Positions 25,674 to 35,801 of a DNA stretch of 64,000 nucleotides are shown here, one piece after another; the first letter of the stretch is position 1; every line of letters starts with the position of its first letter. The translations under genes and the position numbers were made by a program. Source of the DNA: JAWVFM01 sp963823245 (GTDB lineage: Bacteria > Actinomycetota > Thermoleophilia > Solirubrobacterales > 70-9). The notes beneath the pieces were generated by a model that saw only the letters and a list, made by a program, of their open reading frames with translations, searched no databases and was not told where the DNA came from. The DNA is taken from NCBI GenBank assembly GCA_963823245.1, contig CAWGKQ010000007.1, forward strand, positions 310,001 through 374,000. The letters run 5' to 3'.

Positions 25674-26042
25674 TCAGGCTGAGGTGGCCGTGTACTTACG
25701 GCCTGACTTCTTGACGCGCCCTTCCTTCTGCAGGTCGCCGAGCACGCGGTACAGGTAATTCGGCTTGATCTTCATCTGCTTGGCGATCTCCGAAGCGGAG
25801 ATGCCGGGGTTGGCCTCGATGAGCTTCACGGCCTGATCGGCGCGCGTGCCGCCGCGCCGGCGGCGCCGGCGGGTGGTGCCGCTCGACGAGCCCCGCGGCC
25901 TTCCGGGCCCGCGGCGGCCCTGGCGGCCGTCGGTGAGGTTCGCGAGCGCGCGCTGAAGCTTCGAGAGCTCACCCTCGAGCTCGTCGATGCGCGCCTTGAG
26001 CAGGTTCGCGGCCTGATCGACCGCGCTTGAGACAGAAGCCAT
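25674..26042 (-). CDS. Coiled-coil, AT-hook and winged-helix DNA-binding protein
   Basis: 122 aa. An N-terminal helix with heptad pattern (VDQAANLLKARIDELEGEL, then KLQRALANL) is followed by a basic linker with the AT-hook core RRGPGRPRG and an Arg run RRRRRRGGTRA, and finally a winged helix (AVKLIEANPGISASEIAKQM, KPNYLYRVLGDLQKEGRVKK). ATG 26042 has AAGGAA just upstream. The dimerising coil plus minor-groove hook plus HTH suggests a nucleoid-associated or global regulatory protein, analogous in plan to Lsr2/H-NS but not homologous by eye. Single gene, convergent with mdh. Confidence 0.8.
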   Translation of the reverse strand: MASVSSAVDQAANLLKARIDELEGELSKLQRALANLTDGRQGRRGPGRPRGSSSGTTRRRRRRGGTRADQAVKLIEANPGISASEIAKQMKIKPNYLYRVLGDLQKEGRVKKSGRKYTATSA

Positions 26043-26163
26043 TGGTTCCTTCCCGTGACGGTGGTCGTCCTTCACACCGTTACTTCAAAGTTCTCCTTCG
26101 TGATGTGACCTGAGTCTAGTGGGGAGGGCAGTGAGGGGCGTGGCGATGGCGTTGCCCATTTCG

Positions 26164-26203
26164 TTGTGGGGTGTTAGTGGCTATAGCAACCACAACCCCA
26201 CAA
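26164..26203. terminator. Hairpin downstream of the fatty-acid hydroxylase gene
   Basis: TTGTGGGGT (26164-26172) pairs with ACCCCACAA (26195-26203); inside it, GTTGTGG and CCACAAC give an alternative fold. On the minus strand it follows the hydroxylase stop by about 20 nt, as expected for a terminator, but lacks a T-run. The rest of 26043-26163 shows nothing I can name. Confidence 0.45.
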
Positions 26204-26225
26204 AGAACGGGATCGCTCGCGGCGC

Positions 26226-26849
26226 CTAGTCGCGCCGCCGGCGGGGGAGGGTGCCGAACACCGCGTCCCACATGGGGGTCGAGACCCCGTACCCGTACCG
26301 GTGATCCTGGAAGTGATGCCGCATGTGCTGTTCGCGAAGGCGCTTGCCCAGGTTCGTCTTCGGGGTGTGATGGTGCAGGTGATAGTGGGTGTAGTCGTAC
26401 ATCAGGTAACCGACGATGAACCCGGAGAAGATCGGATAGGCCGCGGGCGTGCCGAAGATGAGGACGAACAGGCCCAGGAAGAGAAGTGCCAGGGGAATGC
26501 TCGCGCCCGGCGGCATCACCAGCCGCAGGCGGTCGTTCGGATGGTCGTGGTGCACGCCGTGGATGACGAAGTGGAGGCGGGCACCGATCGGGTGGTCCGG
26601 CTCCCAGTGGAAGACCAGGCGGTGGAGCCAGTACTCGGTGAGCGTCCAGAGGAAGAGGCCCGCGAGCACGAGCAGGACCAGGGTCCCGGCCGCGTAGCCT
26701 CGGTCGGCGCCGAGCCAGATGCCGGCGACGATCACCGGGACGAAGATGATCGCCGGCACCGCGGGGTGGATCCGCGAGAAGAAGTCGAGGAACCGGCTCT
26801 CGAAGAGCGGCGGAGAGGCGCTGAGGCGCTCTGTGCGTTCGTGGGCCAT
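26226..26849 (-). CDS. Fatty-acid hydroxylase / sterol-desaturase superfamily protein
   Basis: A membrane di-iron oxygenase. 207 aa with four hydrophobic segments (FVPVIVAGIWLGA, LVLLVLAGLFLWTLTEYWL, PLALLFLGLFVLIFG, YPIFSGFIVGYLMYDYTHYH). The eight-histidine signature is complete: HRLVFH, HGVHHDHP, HYHLHH, and HMRHHFQDH. The motif spacing resembles fatty-acid 2-hydroxylases more than sterol desaturases, so hydroxylation of a membrane lipid acyl chain is the best guess. Monocistronic on the minus strand. Confidence 0.9.
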   Translation of the reverse strand: MAHERTERLSASPPLFESRFLDFFSRIHPAVPAIIFVPVIVAGIWLGADRGYAAGTLVLLVLAGLFLWTLTEYWLHRLVFHWEPDHPIGARLHFVIHGVHHDHPNDRLRLVMPPGASIPLALLFLGLFVLIFGTPAAYPIFSGFIVGYLMYDYTHYHLHHHTPKTNLGKRLREQHMRHHFQDHRYGYGVSTPMWDAVFGTLPRRRRD

Positions 26850-27011
26850 CGGGAGTGATTCTAGCTATCGAGCCCGCGGCTGGGACGGGCCGTTAGGTCC
26901 ACCTAACTCGACGACGGTTTGACCCAAATGCCGTGAATCCGTGAACGGGCGGTTAACCGAAGTTGTGGCGTTTTGCGAGAAAGCCGCCCGCCGCAGATAC
27001 GGATCCCTGGC

Positions 27012-27269
27012 ATGATCGCCCGCGTGATCGAGACGCGGCCACTGACCCACATCGAGAGGCCTCCCGCGGTGATCGCGGACGCGATCGGCCTGACTCGAAG
27101 GGAGAGCAGGCCGAAGCGCAAGAACGGCCGCAGCTGCTCCGAGTGCTTCTTCCACCGGCATCTGCTGTGCGCGCTCGACCTCGACCAGCCGTGCTCGACG
27201 TTCCGTGCCGACGGGCCCGACGGGTTGGTCCCGCCGCGGCAGCCGGCGCTGCTCGTCCGCCAGGGCTGA
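27012..27269 (+). CDS. Small Cys-motif protein (putative zinc binding)
   Basis: 85 aa starting MIARVIETRPL. The centre has RKNGRSCSECFFHRHLLCAL and then QPCSTFR, giving four cysteines and two histidines in a compact patch that could bind zinc. The third codon positions are strongly G/C, unlike random frames here, which supports real coding. It ends 3 nt before the cNMP-binding gene, so they are probably co-transcribed. Family not recognised. A TTAGGT-CC-ACCTAA inverted repeat (26893-26906) lies in the upstream gap. Confidence 0.6.
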   Translation: MIARVIETRPLTHIERPPAVIADAIGLTRRESRPKRKNGRSCSECFFHRHLLCALDLDQPCSTFRADGPDGLVPPRQPALLVRQG

Positions 27270-27272
27270 CGC

Positions 27273-27707
27273 GTGCATATGATCCGCGCGATGGCCGATC
27301 GAGTCGACGCGCTTGCGCGGGTGCCGATCTTCGCGGGCGTCGGAAAGAAGGAGCTGAAGCGCCTGGCGGACCGGATGTCGGAGCGCACCTTCTCAGAGGG
27401 TGAGGTCGCGGTCGAGGAGGGGCGCGGAGGCGCCGGCTTCTGGCTCATCGAGGAGGGCGACGCCACCGTCAGCATCGGCGGCGAGATCATCCGCACCCTG
27501 GGGTCGGGCGACTACTTCGGCGAGGTCGCCCTGCTCGACGACGGACCGCGGTCGGCGACGGTCACTGCGGGCACCGACCTTCGCTGCGTCGGAATGGCCG
27601 CGTGGGAGTTCCGCCCGTTCGTCCTCGAGCATCCCGAGCTCGCCCTCACGATGCTCCAGACCCTCGCGCGAAGGCTGCGCGAGGCGGAGGCGCGGGCCGG
27701 GACCTGA
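27273..27707 (+). CDS. Cyclic nucleotide-binding domain protein
   Basis: 144 aa, a single cNMP-binding beta-roll: ARVPIFAGVGKKELKRLADR, FSEGEVAVEEG, GFWLIEEGDATVSIGG, the phosphate-cassette-like GDYFGEVALLDDGPRSATV, and a final helix ALTMLQTLARRLREAE. Unlike CRP/FNR proteins it has no C-terminal HTH, so it should act through a protein partner. GTG 27273, ATG 27279 or ATG 27291 could start it. It faces the class III cyclase gene tail to tail with 13 bp between stops, suggesting a common signalling theme. Confidence 0.88.
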   Translation: MHMIRAMADRVDALARVPIFAGVGKKELKRLADRMSERTFSEGEVAVEEGRGGAGFWLIEEGDATVSIGGEIIRTLGSGDYFGEVALLDDGPRSATVTAGTDLRCVGMAAWEFRPFVLEHPELALTMLQTLARRLREAEARAGT

Positions 27708-27724
27708 GCGGGTCGCCGGCTCAG
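27704..27724. terminator. Short inverted repeat between convergent stops
   Basis: CTGAGC (27704-27709) and GCTCAG (27719-27724) pair across 9 nt, and the arms include the stop codons of both the cNMP-binding gene and the cyclase gene. A shared bidirectional terminator is possible; no T-run is present. Confidence 0.3.
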
Positions 27725-30700
27725 CCGGGGGCGAGCTCGCCCTTCGGCGGCGGGACCCGCAGGCGCTCGAAGGTCCGCATCGCGTCATCGCGGCGCGCGC
27801 CGCCCAGGATCCAAGCGGTCCGCGCCGCCTGGAAGGCGCACCCGATTGCTTCGAACTCGGTGAGCGCCGCCGCCAGGCCCTTCCCGTCGCCCGTGTGGAG
27901 GGCCCGCGCGCGCTTCGCCAGCGCCTGCGCGTAGCGGTTGTCGCCAGTGTTCGCCTCAGCGAGCGCGACCGCCTCGCCCGCATCCGGTCGCCCCGCCAGG
28001 ACGTAGGCCTCGGCGCGAGTCGCGAGGTACGACGTGCGCCACCACGACCACTGCACCTCGATGACCTCGCAAGTGACCTGGGACGCGTCGGCGAACTCGC
28101 CACGGTGGATGAGCGCATCGGCGCGGAGCATCCGCACCCCTTCCGCGGCGCGGGCGGCCGCCCCCGACACCATCGCCTCGGCCAGGGCGAACCACTCCTC
28201 GGCGCCGGCCCCATCTCCACGGCAGCCGAGCACCGCCCCGGGCGTCGCCATGTCCGGCGCGAATGCGCTTCGGCTGATCACCCGGCCACCCCACTCGGCG
28301 CGGATCAGCTCCGCCATCTCGACCACCCGGTCCCACTCGCCGAGGTAGTAGGCCGACATCATCTCCCGCGACCACCCGGTGTCGATGACGCCGCTGGAGA
28401 GGTCGCGCTCCCGCGCCTCGCGGGCGACCTTGGCCGCCTCCTCGAAGTCGCCGAGCTGAAGGAGGGTGGCGATCGTCATGTGCAGCGCGTCGCCGAGCTC
28501 GACCGCCAGCTCGCCCGCGTCCTCGGGCGCGGAGCGCAGCAGATCGAGACGCTCCTGCGTCAGCTCGAGGGCCTCCCTGAACCGTCCGTCGTCCCACGGC
28601 ACGGCGGCGGCGGCGTCGAGGGCCGAGGACAGCAGGGCGAGGTCACCGGCCTCTCTGGCGATCGCCAGACCCTCCTCGGCGGCCGCGGCCATATCGGCCA
28701 CCTCGCCGAAGGCCCAGGCGTAGAACGCGCGGTCGAGGATGAGCCTGCCCCTCGTAACCAGGTCGTCCTCGTCGGCGAGCTCCTCGCCGCGCCGGATCAT
28801 CTCTTGGACCTCCGCCTCCGGCACCTCGCCGGTGACCCCGCCCATCCGCGTTGCCAGCTCGCCGGCCCGGGCGAGGGCGGAGGCCGCCCGCCTGGTGTCG
28901 CCGCTTCGCTCGGCGATGTCGGCCTCCCGTCGCAGGAGCACGAGGCCGAGGTCGCCCCGGAACTGCCTGACGGCGACGTCAGATGCGGCGCGCAGAGCCT
29001 GGACCTTCTCGGCAGCGTCCGGCGCCAGGTCGGCCGCGCGCTCGAAGAGCTCCTGCGCGCGGGCGCTCGCCCCGCGCCGAGCAACCAACTCGGCGGCCTC
29101 GATCGTGGAGCGCCACGCCGCTTCGACCCGCTCCGGGCTGGGGTCGAGCTCGGCCGCGCGGGCGAGGTGGAAGCTGACGAGCTCGGCGAGCTCGACGGCC
29201 CGGCCTCCTGCCCTCCGCTTGATGCCGGCCGCTGCCTCCTCGTGCAGGCGGGCGCGGTCGGCCTTGGGGAGCGTCGAGTAGGCGACGTCGCGGATGAGCT
29301 GGTGCCGAAACCCGAAGCGCCCGGGGCCCAGCGCCGGGCGCTCCTCGACCAACGACTTGGCGGCGAGCTGTGACAGGAGCTCCGCGGCGCTTCCCTCGAC
29401 GAGCTCCGCGAGGGCATCCTCGCGGAAGGTGGAGCCGAGAACGGCCGCCCTTTGAACGGCTGACTTCTCCGGCACGGGAAGCAGATCGAGCCGCGCGGCG
29501 ATCGCGGCCTGGACCGTGTCCGGCAGCGCGTCGGCATGGCCGTTCCCGGCCTCGGTGACGATCTTCGCGACCTCCTCGGCGAAGAACGGGTTCCCGCCCG
29601 ATGCCGAGGCGACCCGCTCGGCGACGTCCGGCGCCGAGCCTGGGAGCAGTGCCGTTGCGAGCTCGCGGGCCGCGTCGCCGGCGAGCGGCCGAAGCTCGAT
29701 CATTGTCACGTTCCGGGCACCGCGCCCGAAGCCGGGCCGGCGCTCGATCAGCTCGGGGCGCGCGGTGCAGATGACGAGGAGCGGGACCTCGCCGAGCTGG
29801 AACACCGCCTCCTCCACGAGATCGAGAAAGCCCTCGTCCGCCCAATGCGCGTCGTCGACGCCGACGATCAACGGGCGCTTCGCCGCGAGGACGCCGATCA
29901 TTCGCCGCCACGACTGGCGCAGCGACCGCTCCTGTACGCCCTCGCCGCCCAGCACCGCTGCGAGAACGCCGGCGACGGCGTCCGCGTCGTCCGCGCCGGC
30001 CGCCCGCAGCTGCTCGGCGAGGCCTCTTCGCACCTCGTCGACCGGGGCGTCCGCCGGGACCCCCGCGGCCTCGCGGATGATCTCTCCGAGGGCCCAGAAC
30101 GCGATCCCGCGGCCATACGGTGGGTTGCGGCCGACGACCACGCCGGGCTCGGGCTCCTCGCACCGAAGCGCGCCGACCAGCTCGGTGGCAAGCCGGGTCT
30201 TTCCGACGCCGGCCTCGCCCGTGATCGTGACGAGCTCCGGCACCCTCGCGCGGGCCGCACGGCGATAGACGAGGCGGAGCAGGTCGAAGTCGTCTTCGCG
30301 GCCGATGAACGGCGTCGTCGCGAGGCTCCGGCCCGGGCCGTCGGCGCCGGTCGCGCGGGCCGCTACGAGTGGCGACCCGAAGCCCTTCGCGTCCTTCCGC
30401 TCGGGCGCCGCGAGTCGCGCCCGGCGGGCCGCTCGAGCGGAGCGCGCGCCGACCAGGACCTCGCCCGGCTCGGCCGCCTGCTGGAGGCGGGCGGCAGCGT
30501 TCACCGCCTCGCCGGTGACCGAGAGGTCGGACTCCGTCGGCGCCGAGAGCACCTCGCCGGTCTCAACGCCGACGCGGACCCGCAAGCCATCGCCGAGGGC
30601 CTCGACGCGTTCGACGAGCGCGAGGGAAGCCGCGATCGCGCGATCGGGATCGTCGCCGTGGGCGCGGGGGACGCCGAAGGCCGCCATGACCGCGTCCCCG

Positions 30701-30921
30701 ACGTACTTCTCGACCGTGCCGCCGTACTCGGCGAGCGTGTCGCGGGCGACGTCGAAGAACGCTCCGAGCCGCCGCCGCAGCTCCTCCGGGTCAAGGCTCG
30801 ATGCGAGCTCCGTGGAGCCGACGATGTCGGCGAAGACGAGCGTCGCGATCTTGCGTTCCGGCCCGCTTCGGGGATCGAGCGCCGCGCCGCAGGTGGAGCA
30901 GAAACGGCCGGCCCCCGTCAC
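27721..30921 (-). CDS. Class III adenylate/guanylate cyclase - AAA ATPase - TPR regulator
   Basis: 1066 aa. A zinc-ribbon half (RFCSTCGAALD) is followed by a cyclase domain (about residues 25-185): LVFADIVGSTELAS with metal Asp, GGTVEKYVGDAVMAAFG, and VRVGVETGEVL. Then a STAND-type ATPase, with Walker A TITGEAGVGKTRLATEL and Walker B LIVGVDDAHWADEGFLDL. The C-terminal 500 residues are helical repeats. Such proteins are common actinobacterial signal-responsive regulators. The first in-frame start codon is GTG 30921, yet the partner motif CNNC of the zinc ribbon is encoded just upstream (30942-30931), with ATA 30954 as the only near-start. The true start is therefore probably upstream, or there is an indel. 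Confidence 0.88.
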   Translation of the reverse strand: MTGAGRFCSTCGAALDPRSGPERKIATLVFADIVGSTELASSLDPEELRRRLGAFFDVARDTLAEYGGTVEKYVGDAVMAAFGVPRAHGDDPDRAIAASLALVERVEALGDGLRVRVGVETGEVLSAPTESDLSVTGEAVNAAARLQQAAEPGEVLVGARSARAARRARLAAPERKDAKGFGSPLVAARATGADGPGRSLATTPFIGREDDFDLLRLVYRRAARARVPELVTITGEAGVGKTRLATELVGALRCEEPEPGVVVGRNPPYGRGIAFWALGEIIREAAGVPADAPVDEVRRGLAEQLRAAGADDADAVAGVLAAVLGGEGVQERSLRQSWRRMIGVLAAKRPLIVGVDDAHWADEGFLDLVEEAVFQLGEVPLLVICTARPELIERRPGFGRGARNVTMIELRPLAGDAARELATALLPGSAPDVAERVASASGGNPFFAEEVAKIVTEAGNGHADALPDTVQAAIAARLDLLPVPEKSAVQRAAVLGSTFREDALAELVEGSAAELLSQLAAKSLVEERPALGPGRFGFRHQLIRDVAYSTLPKADRARLHEEAAAGIKRRAGGRAVELAELVSFHLARAAELDPSPERVEAAWRSTIEAAELVARRGASARAQELFERAADLAPDAAEKVQALRAASDVAVRQFRGDLGLVLLRREADIAERSGDTRRAASALARAGELATRMGGVTGEVPEAEVQEMIRRGEELADEDDLVTRGRLILDRAFYAWAFGEVADMAAAAEEGLAIAREAGDLALLSSALDAAAAVPWDDGRFREALELTQERLDLLRSAPEDAGELAVELGDALHMTIATLLQLGDFEEAAKVAREARERDLSSGVIDTGWSREMMSAYYLGEWDRVVEMAELIRAEWGGRVISRSAFAPDMATPGAVLGCRGDGAGAEEWFALAEAMVSGAAARAAEGVRMLRADALIHRGEFADASQVTCEVIEVQWSWWRTSYLATRAEAYVLAGRPDAGEAVALAEANTGDNRYAQALAKRARALHTGDGKGLAAALTEFEAIGCAFQAARTAWILGGARRDDAMRTFERLRVPPPKGELAPG

Positions 30922-30957
30922 GTCCGCGCCACAGTTGTTGCAGGTAGCGACTATGGC

Positions 30958-30973
30958 CCGACTGTACAGTCGG
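30958..30973. promoter_or_regulatory. 16-bp perfect palindrome upstream of the cyclase gene
   Basis: CCGACTGTACAGTCGG is fully self-complementary. It lies just upstream of the cyclase/AAA gene (minus) and about 65 bp upstream of the MBL gene (plus), in the divergent promoter region and directly before repeat copy E. An operator for a dimeric regulator is the natural reading. Confidence 0.55.
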
Positions 30974-30984
30974 AGATGTGACGG

Positions 30985-31039
30985 TGAGGGGCGTTGCCCC
31001 GAAAGCAGCGTGCAAGGGCGCCGGAGGCGCCTGCAGGTT
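30985..31039 (+). repeat. Dispersed two-hairpin element, copy E
   Basis: GGGGC-GTT-GCCCC (30988-31000), linker GAAAGCAGCGTGCAA, then GGCGCC-GGA-GGCGCC (31017-31031), ending GCAGGTT directly against the GTG start at 31040. The terminal CAGG may serve as the ribosome-binding site of that gene. Confidence 0.86.
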
Positions 31040-31831
31040 GTGAAGCTGACGGTCCTCGGTAAGTCGCCCGCCTGGCAGGACGCCGGCGGAGCCTGCAGCG
31101 GCTACCTGATTCAGGACGGCGAGACATCGCTGCTGCTCGACTGCGGCAACGGGATCTTCGGCAAGCTCCGCGAGCGCCTCGACTACACCGAGCTCGACGC
31201 GGTGCTGATCTCACACCTGCACGCCGACCACTTCCTCGACCTGGTCCCCTACGCCTACGCGCTCACCTATGCGCCGCGGCAGCAACCCGTTCCGGTGCCG
31301 CCGTGGCCCGGGACCGAAAATCCCGCGCGGCCCCTCCTCTTCGCGCCGCCCGGCGCGCGCGATGCCTTCCGCAAGGTCGCCGGCGCCTGGGGGCAGGGGA
31401 GCCTGATCGAGGCGGCGTTCACGATCGTCGAGTACGACCCATCCGAGCAGGTCGGCGTCGGCTCGCTGGAGGCCCGCTTTCGCGAGGTCCCGCATTTCGT
31501 CACCACCTACGCGGTCGACCTCACGTCGGAGCGCGGCGGCCGCTTCACGTTCAGCGCCGACTGCAAGCCGAACGACGCGCTGGTCGACCTGGCGCGCGAC
31601 ACCGACCTGCTTCTCGTCGAGGCGACGCTGCCTCGACCCGAGAGGACCGGCGTGCGAGGTCACCTCACCCCGGCCGAGGCGGGCGAGCACGCCCGGCTCG
31701 CGGGGGCGAAGCGGGTCGTCCTGACCCACATCTCGGACGAGCTCGATCAGACGTGGGCGCGGAAGGAGGGCGCGGCAGCCTACGGCGGGGTCGTCGACGT
31801 GGCGGTCGATGGCGCCGTCTACGAGGTCTGA
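31040..31831 (+). CDS. MBL-fold metallo-hydrolase (RNase Z-like)
   Basis: 263 aa. The chain opens MKLTVLGKSPAWQDAGGACS, then SLLLDCGNGIFGKL, the metal motif ISHLHADHFLDLVPY, and later FTFSADCKPND (fourth-motif Asp), LLLVEATLP, GHLTPAEAGEHA and VLTHISDELD. This layout is that of RNase Z/phosphodiesterase-type MBL proteins, without the exosite of true tRNase Z. A nucleotide or phosphodiester substrate is likely but unproven; the neighbouring cyclase makes a cyclic-nucleotide phosphodiesterase worth considering. Start GTG 31040 abuts repeat copy E. Intact. Confidence 0.85.
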   Translation: MKLTVLGKSPAWQDAGGACSGYLIQDGETSLLLDCGNGIFGKLRERLDYTELDAVLISHLHADHFLDLVPYAYALTYAPRQQPVPVPPWPGTENPARPLLFAPPGARDAFRKVAGAWGQGSLIEAAFTIVEYDPSEQVGVGSLEARFREVPHFVTTYAVDLTSERGGRFTFSADCKPNDALVDLARDTDLLLVEATLPRPERTGVRGHLTPAEAGEHARLAGAKRVVLTHISDELDQTWARKEGAAAYGGVVDVAVDGAVYEV

Positions 31832-31936
31832 TCCATCGACGCGATGCCGGTCGGCCTTGAGCATCTGGACGAATAGCCGATGCCCGACGAGGGGCCACCC
31901 CTCAATCCGCGCTGGGTAGCAGCCGATATCTGAGGC

Positions 31937-32320
31937 GTGAACGGGTTCTCCGATCCGCTCGCCGATCACGGCGCGTGGGAGTTCGACGTGGCGACTCGCG
32001 AGATTCGCTGGTCGAACGCGCTGCTCCGCATCCACGGTATGACCCGCGCGGACTTCGATCCGCCCGAGTTCCGGCGCTCGCCGCCCGCGTGCAGATCGAG
32101 GCCGACCTGCGCGACGCGATCGAACAGGGTCAGCTCGAGGTCTCATACCAGCCGTTCGTCGCGCTGGCTGACGGACCACGATCGGCTGCGAGGCCCTCCT
32201 TCGCCGGCATCACCCGGTGCGGGGCTACGTGCCGCCGAGCGAGTTCATCCCCGTCGCCGAGGAGCACAGCCTCATCGGGCGGATTGGAGCAGCTGTCCTG
32301 ACTAACGCCTGTTCTGCGAG
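31937..32320 (+). pseudogene. Remnant of a PAS-(GGDEF)-EAL signalling protein
   Basis: A PAS beginning (DPLADHGAWEFDVATREIRW, SNALLRIHGMTRADFDPPEF) is followed, in a second frame, by the start of an EAL domain (VQIEADLRDAIEQGQLEVSY, QPFVALADG) and, in a third frame, by RGYVPPSEFIPVAEEHSLIG. The rest of the EAL domain and any GGDEF domain are gone, and the sequence runs into the hsp20 leader. A large internal deletion, truncation and frame changes together make this a genuine pseudogene of a cyclic-di-GMP phosphodiesterase, not just an assembly error. Confidence 0.75.
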
Positions 32321-32414
32321 CAAGAAGCAGGCCAGCTCCGCGGTTTCGGGCGCGCCCGGGCCACCACTCCCTCGCTGCCCGTTCTTGAAGTTCCCGCGGG
32401 CTATCTTGTCGGGC

Positions 32415-32865
32415 GTGCCCCCCAACCGCGAGATCCTGTTCAACTTCGAGCGTATGCGCCGCGAGATGGACGAGCTCTTCGGTGACGTCTGGGGAGGCGT
32501 CGGGATTGCCCGGCGGCGGTCGTCGGGGTTTTCCCCACGGGTCGACGTCTACTACTGCGGCCGCGACGAGCCGATGGCGATCGTCAAGGCGGACCTTTCC
32601 GGAGTCGGCATCGAGAGCGTGAGCCTCGAGATAGCGGGCCGTGATCTCGTCATCTCCGGCGCGCGGCCAGTGCAGGAGACGGAGGGGCGCGTCTACCAGC
32701 AGGTCGAGATCGAGACCGGGCCGTTCCGGCGGACGGTGAGGCTCAACGCGGACGTCGACGCCGAGCGGGCGGGGGCTACCTACGAGGACGGCGTGCTGCG
32801 CGTCGAGCTCCCGCTGCGGGCGGGTGGCGAGGAGTCGAGGCAGGTGCCGATCTCGAACTTGGGTG

Positions 32866-32873
<8 letters not shown>
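32415..32873 (+). CDS. Small heat-shock protein, Hsp20/alpha-crystallin family
   Basis: 152 aa. The N-terminal arm (REILFNFERMRREMDELFGD) leads into the alpha-crystallin domain: SGFSPRVDVYY, MAIVKADLSGVGIESVSLEI, DLVISGARP, FRRTVRLNADVD and the closing YEDGVLRVELPL (the GVL motif). GTG 32415 is the start in frame. It is an ATP-independent holdase. The 3' end overlaps the lon start by 8 nt, coupling a chaperone with a protease, which suggests shared heat or stress induction. Confidence 0.92.
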
Positions 32874-35261
<2,388 letters not shown>

Positions 35262-35265
<4 letters not shown>

Positions 35266-35288
35266 CTCCTCCCCCCAGCGGGTATAAG
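35262..35288 (+). promoter_or_regulatory. Possible sigma-70-type promoter
   Basis: TGTGAC (35262-35267) and TATAAG (about 35283-35288) are spaced by about 15-16 bp in front of the 35328 gene, in otherwise GC-rich DNA. The -10 is good, the -35 imperfect, and the spacing short; it overlaps the lon stop. Confidence 0.4.
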
Positions 35289-35327
35289 CTCCGCGTAGAC
35301 CGAGAAATCGCTGGAGGAGTGGAGTCG

Positions 35328-35777
35328 ATGGCAAGGAGCACGAGGGCGCAGGCGAATAAGGCGCGCGACACGGCGCAGGCCGCGTACGACAACCCCTACG
35401 TTCGGAAGCTGATCGAGGACGAGGACCTGCGCGACAACCTTCGCACCGCATACGCCTCGGCCAAGAGCGCCTACGGCCGGATGTCCAACGGCAAGGGGCC
35501 CACCAAGGCTCTCCTCGACGACAAGAAGGTCCACAAGGACCTGAAGAACGCCGCCGACGCGCTGCGCGAGGCCTCGGACGCGATTCGCGAGCGCGAGCGC
35601 AGCCACACATTGATGAAGCTCCTGTTCGTCGCCATCGTGGGGGCGGTGCTCGCCCTCGCGCTGAGCGAGGATCTCAGGAAGTCGGTCCTCGACCGCCTCT
35701 TCGGAGCCGAGGAGGAGTTCGAGTACACCTCCACCACGACGCCGACGCCCGAGGCGGCGGCGACCAACGCCAGCTAA
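35328..35777 (+). CDS. Single-pass membrane protein of unknown function
   Basis: 149 aa. A basic, helical cytoplasmic part (MARSTRAQANKARDTAQAAY, RKLIEDEDLRDNLRTAYASA, LKNAADALREASDAIRERER) precedes one transmembrane helix (LMKLLFVAIVGAVLALALS) and a short Thr/Pro/Ala-rich end. The helical part has the look of a YtxH-like or apolipoprotein-like amphipathic stress protein. GGAGGAGTGGAG precedes ATG 35328. It follows lon with its own promoter candidate. Confidence 0.75.
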   Translation: MARSTRAQANKARDTAQAAYDNPYVRKLIEDEDLRDNLRTAYASAKSAYGRMSNGKGPTKALLDDKKVHKDLKNAADALREASDAIRERERSHTLMKLLFVAIVGAVLALALSEDLRKSVLDRLFGAEEEFEYTSTTTPTPEAAATNAS

Positions 35778-35801
35778 GCCTTCCTAGAGCCCAGCCCGCG
35801 C

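Noticed and set aside
29536..30981. Long plus-strand open frame opposite the cyclase gene
   Set aside because: Composition is that of reverse-complement shadow (Arg/Asp/Ala rich) and the minus strand has clear cyclase and Walker motifs.
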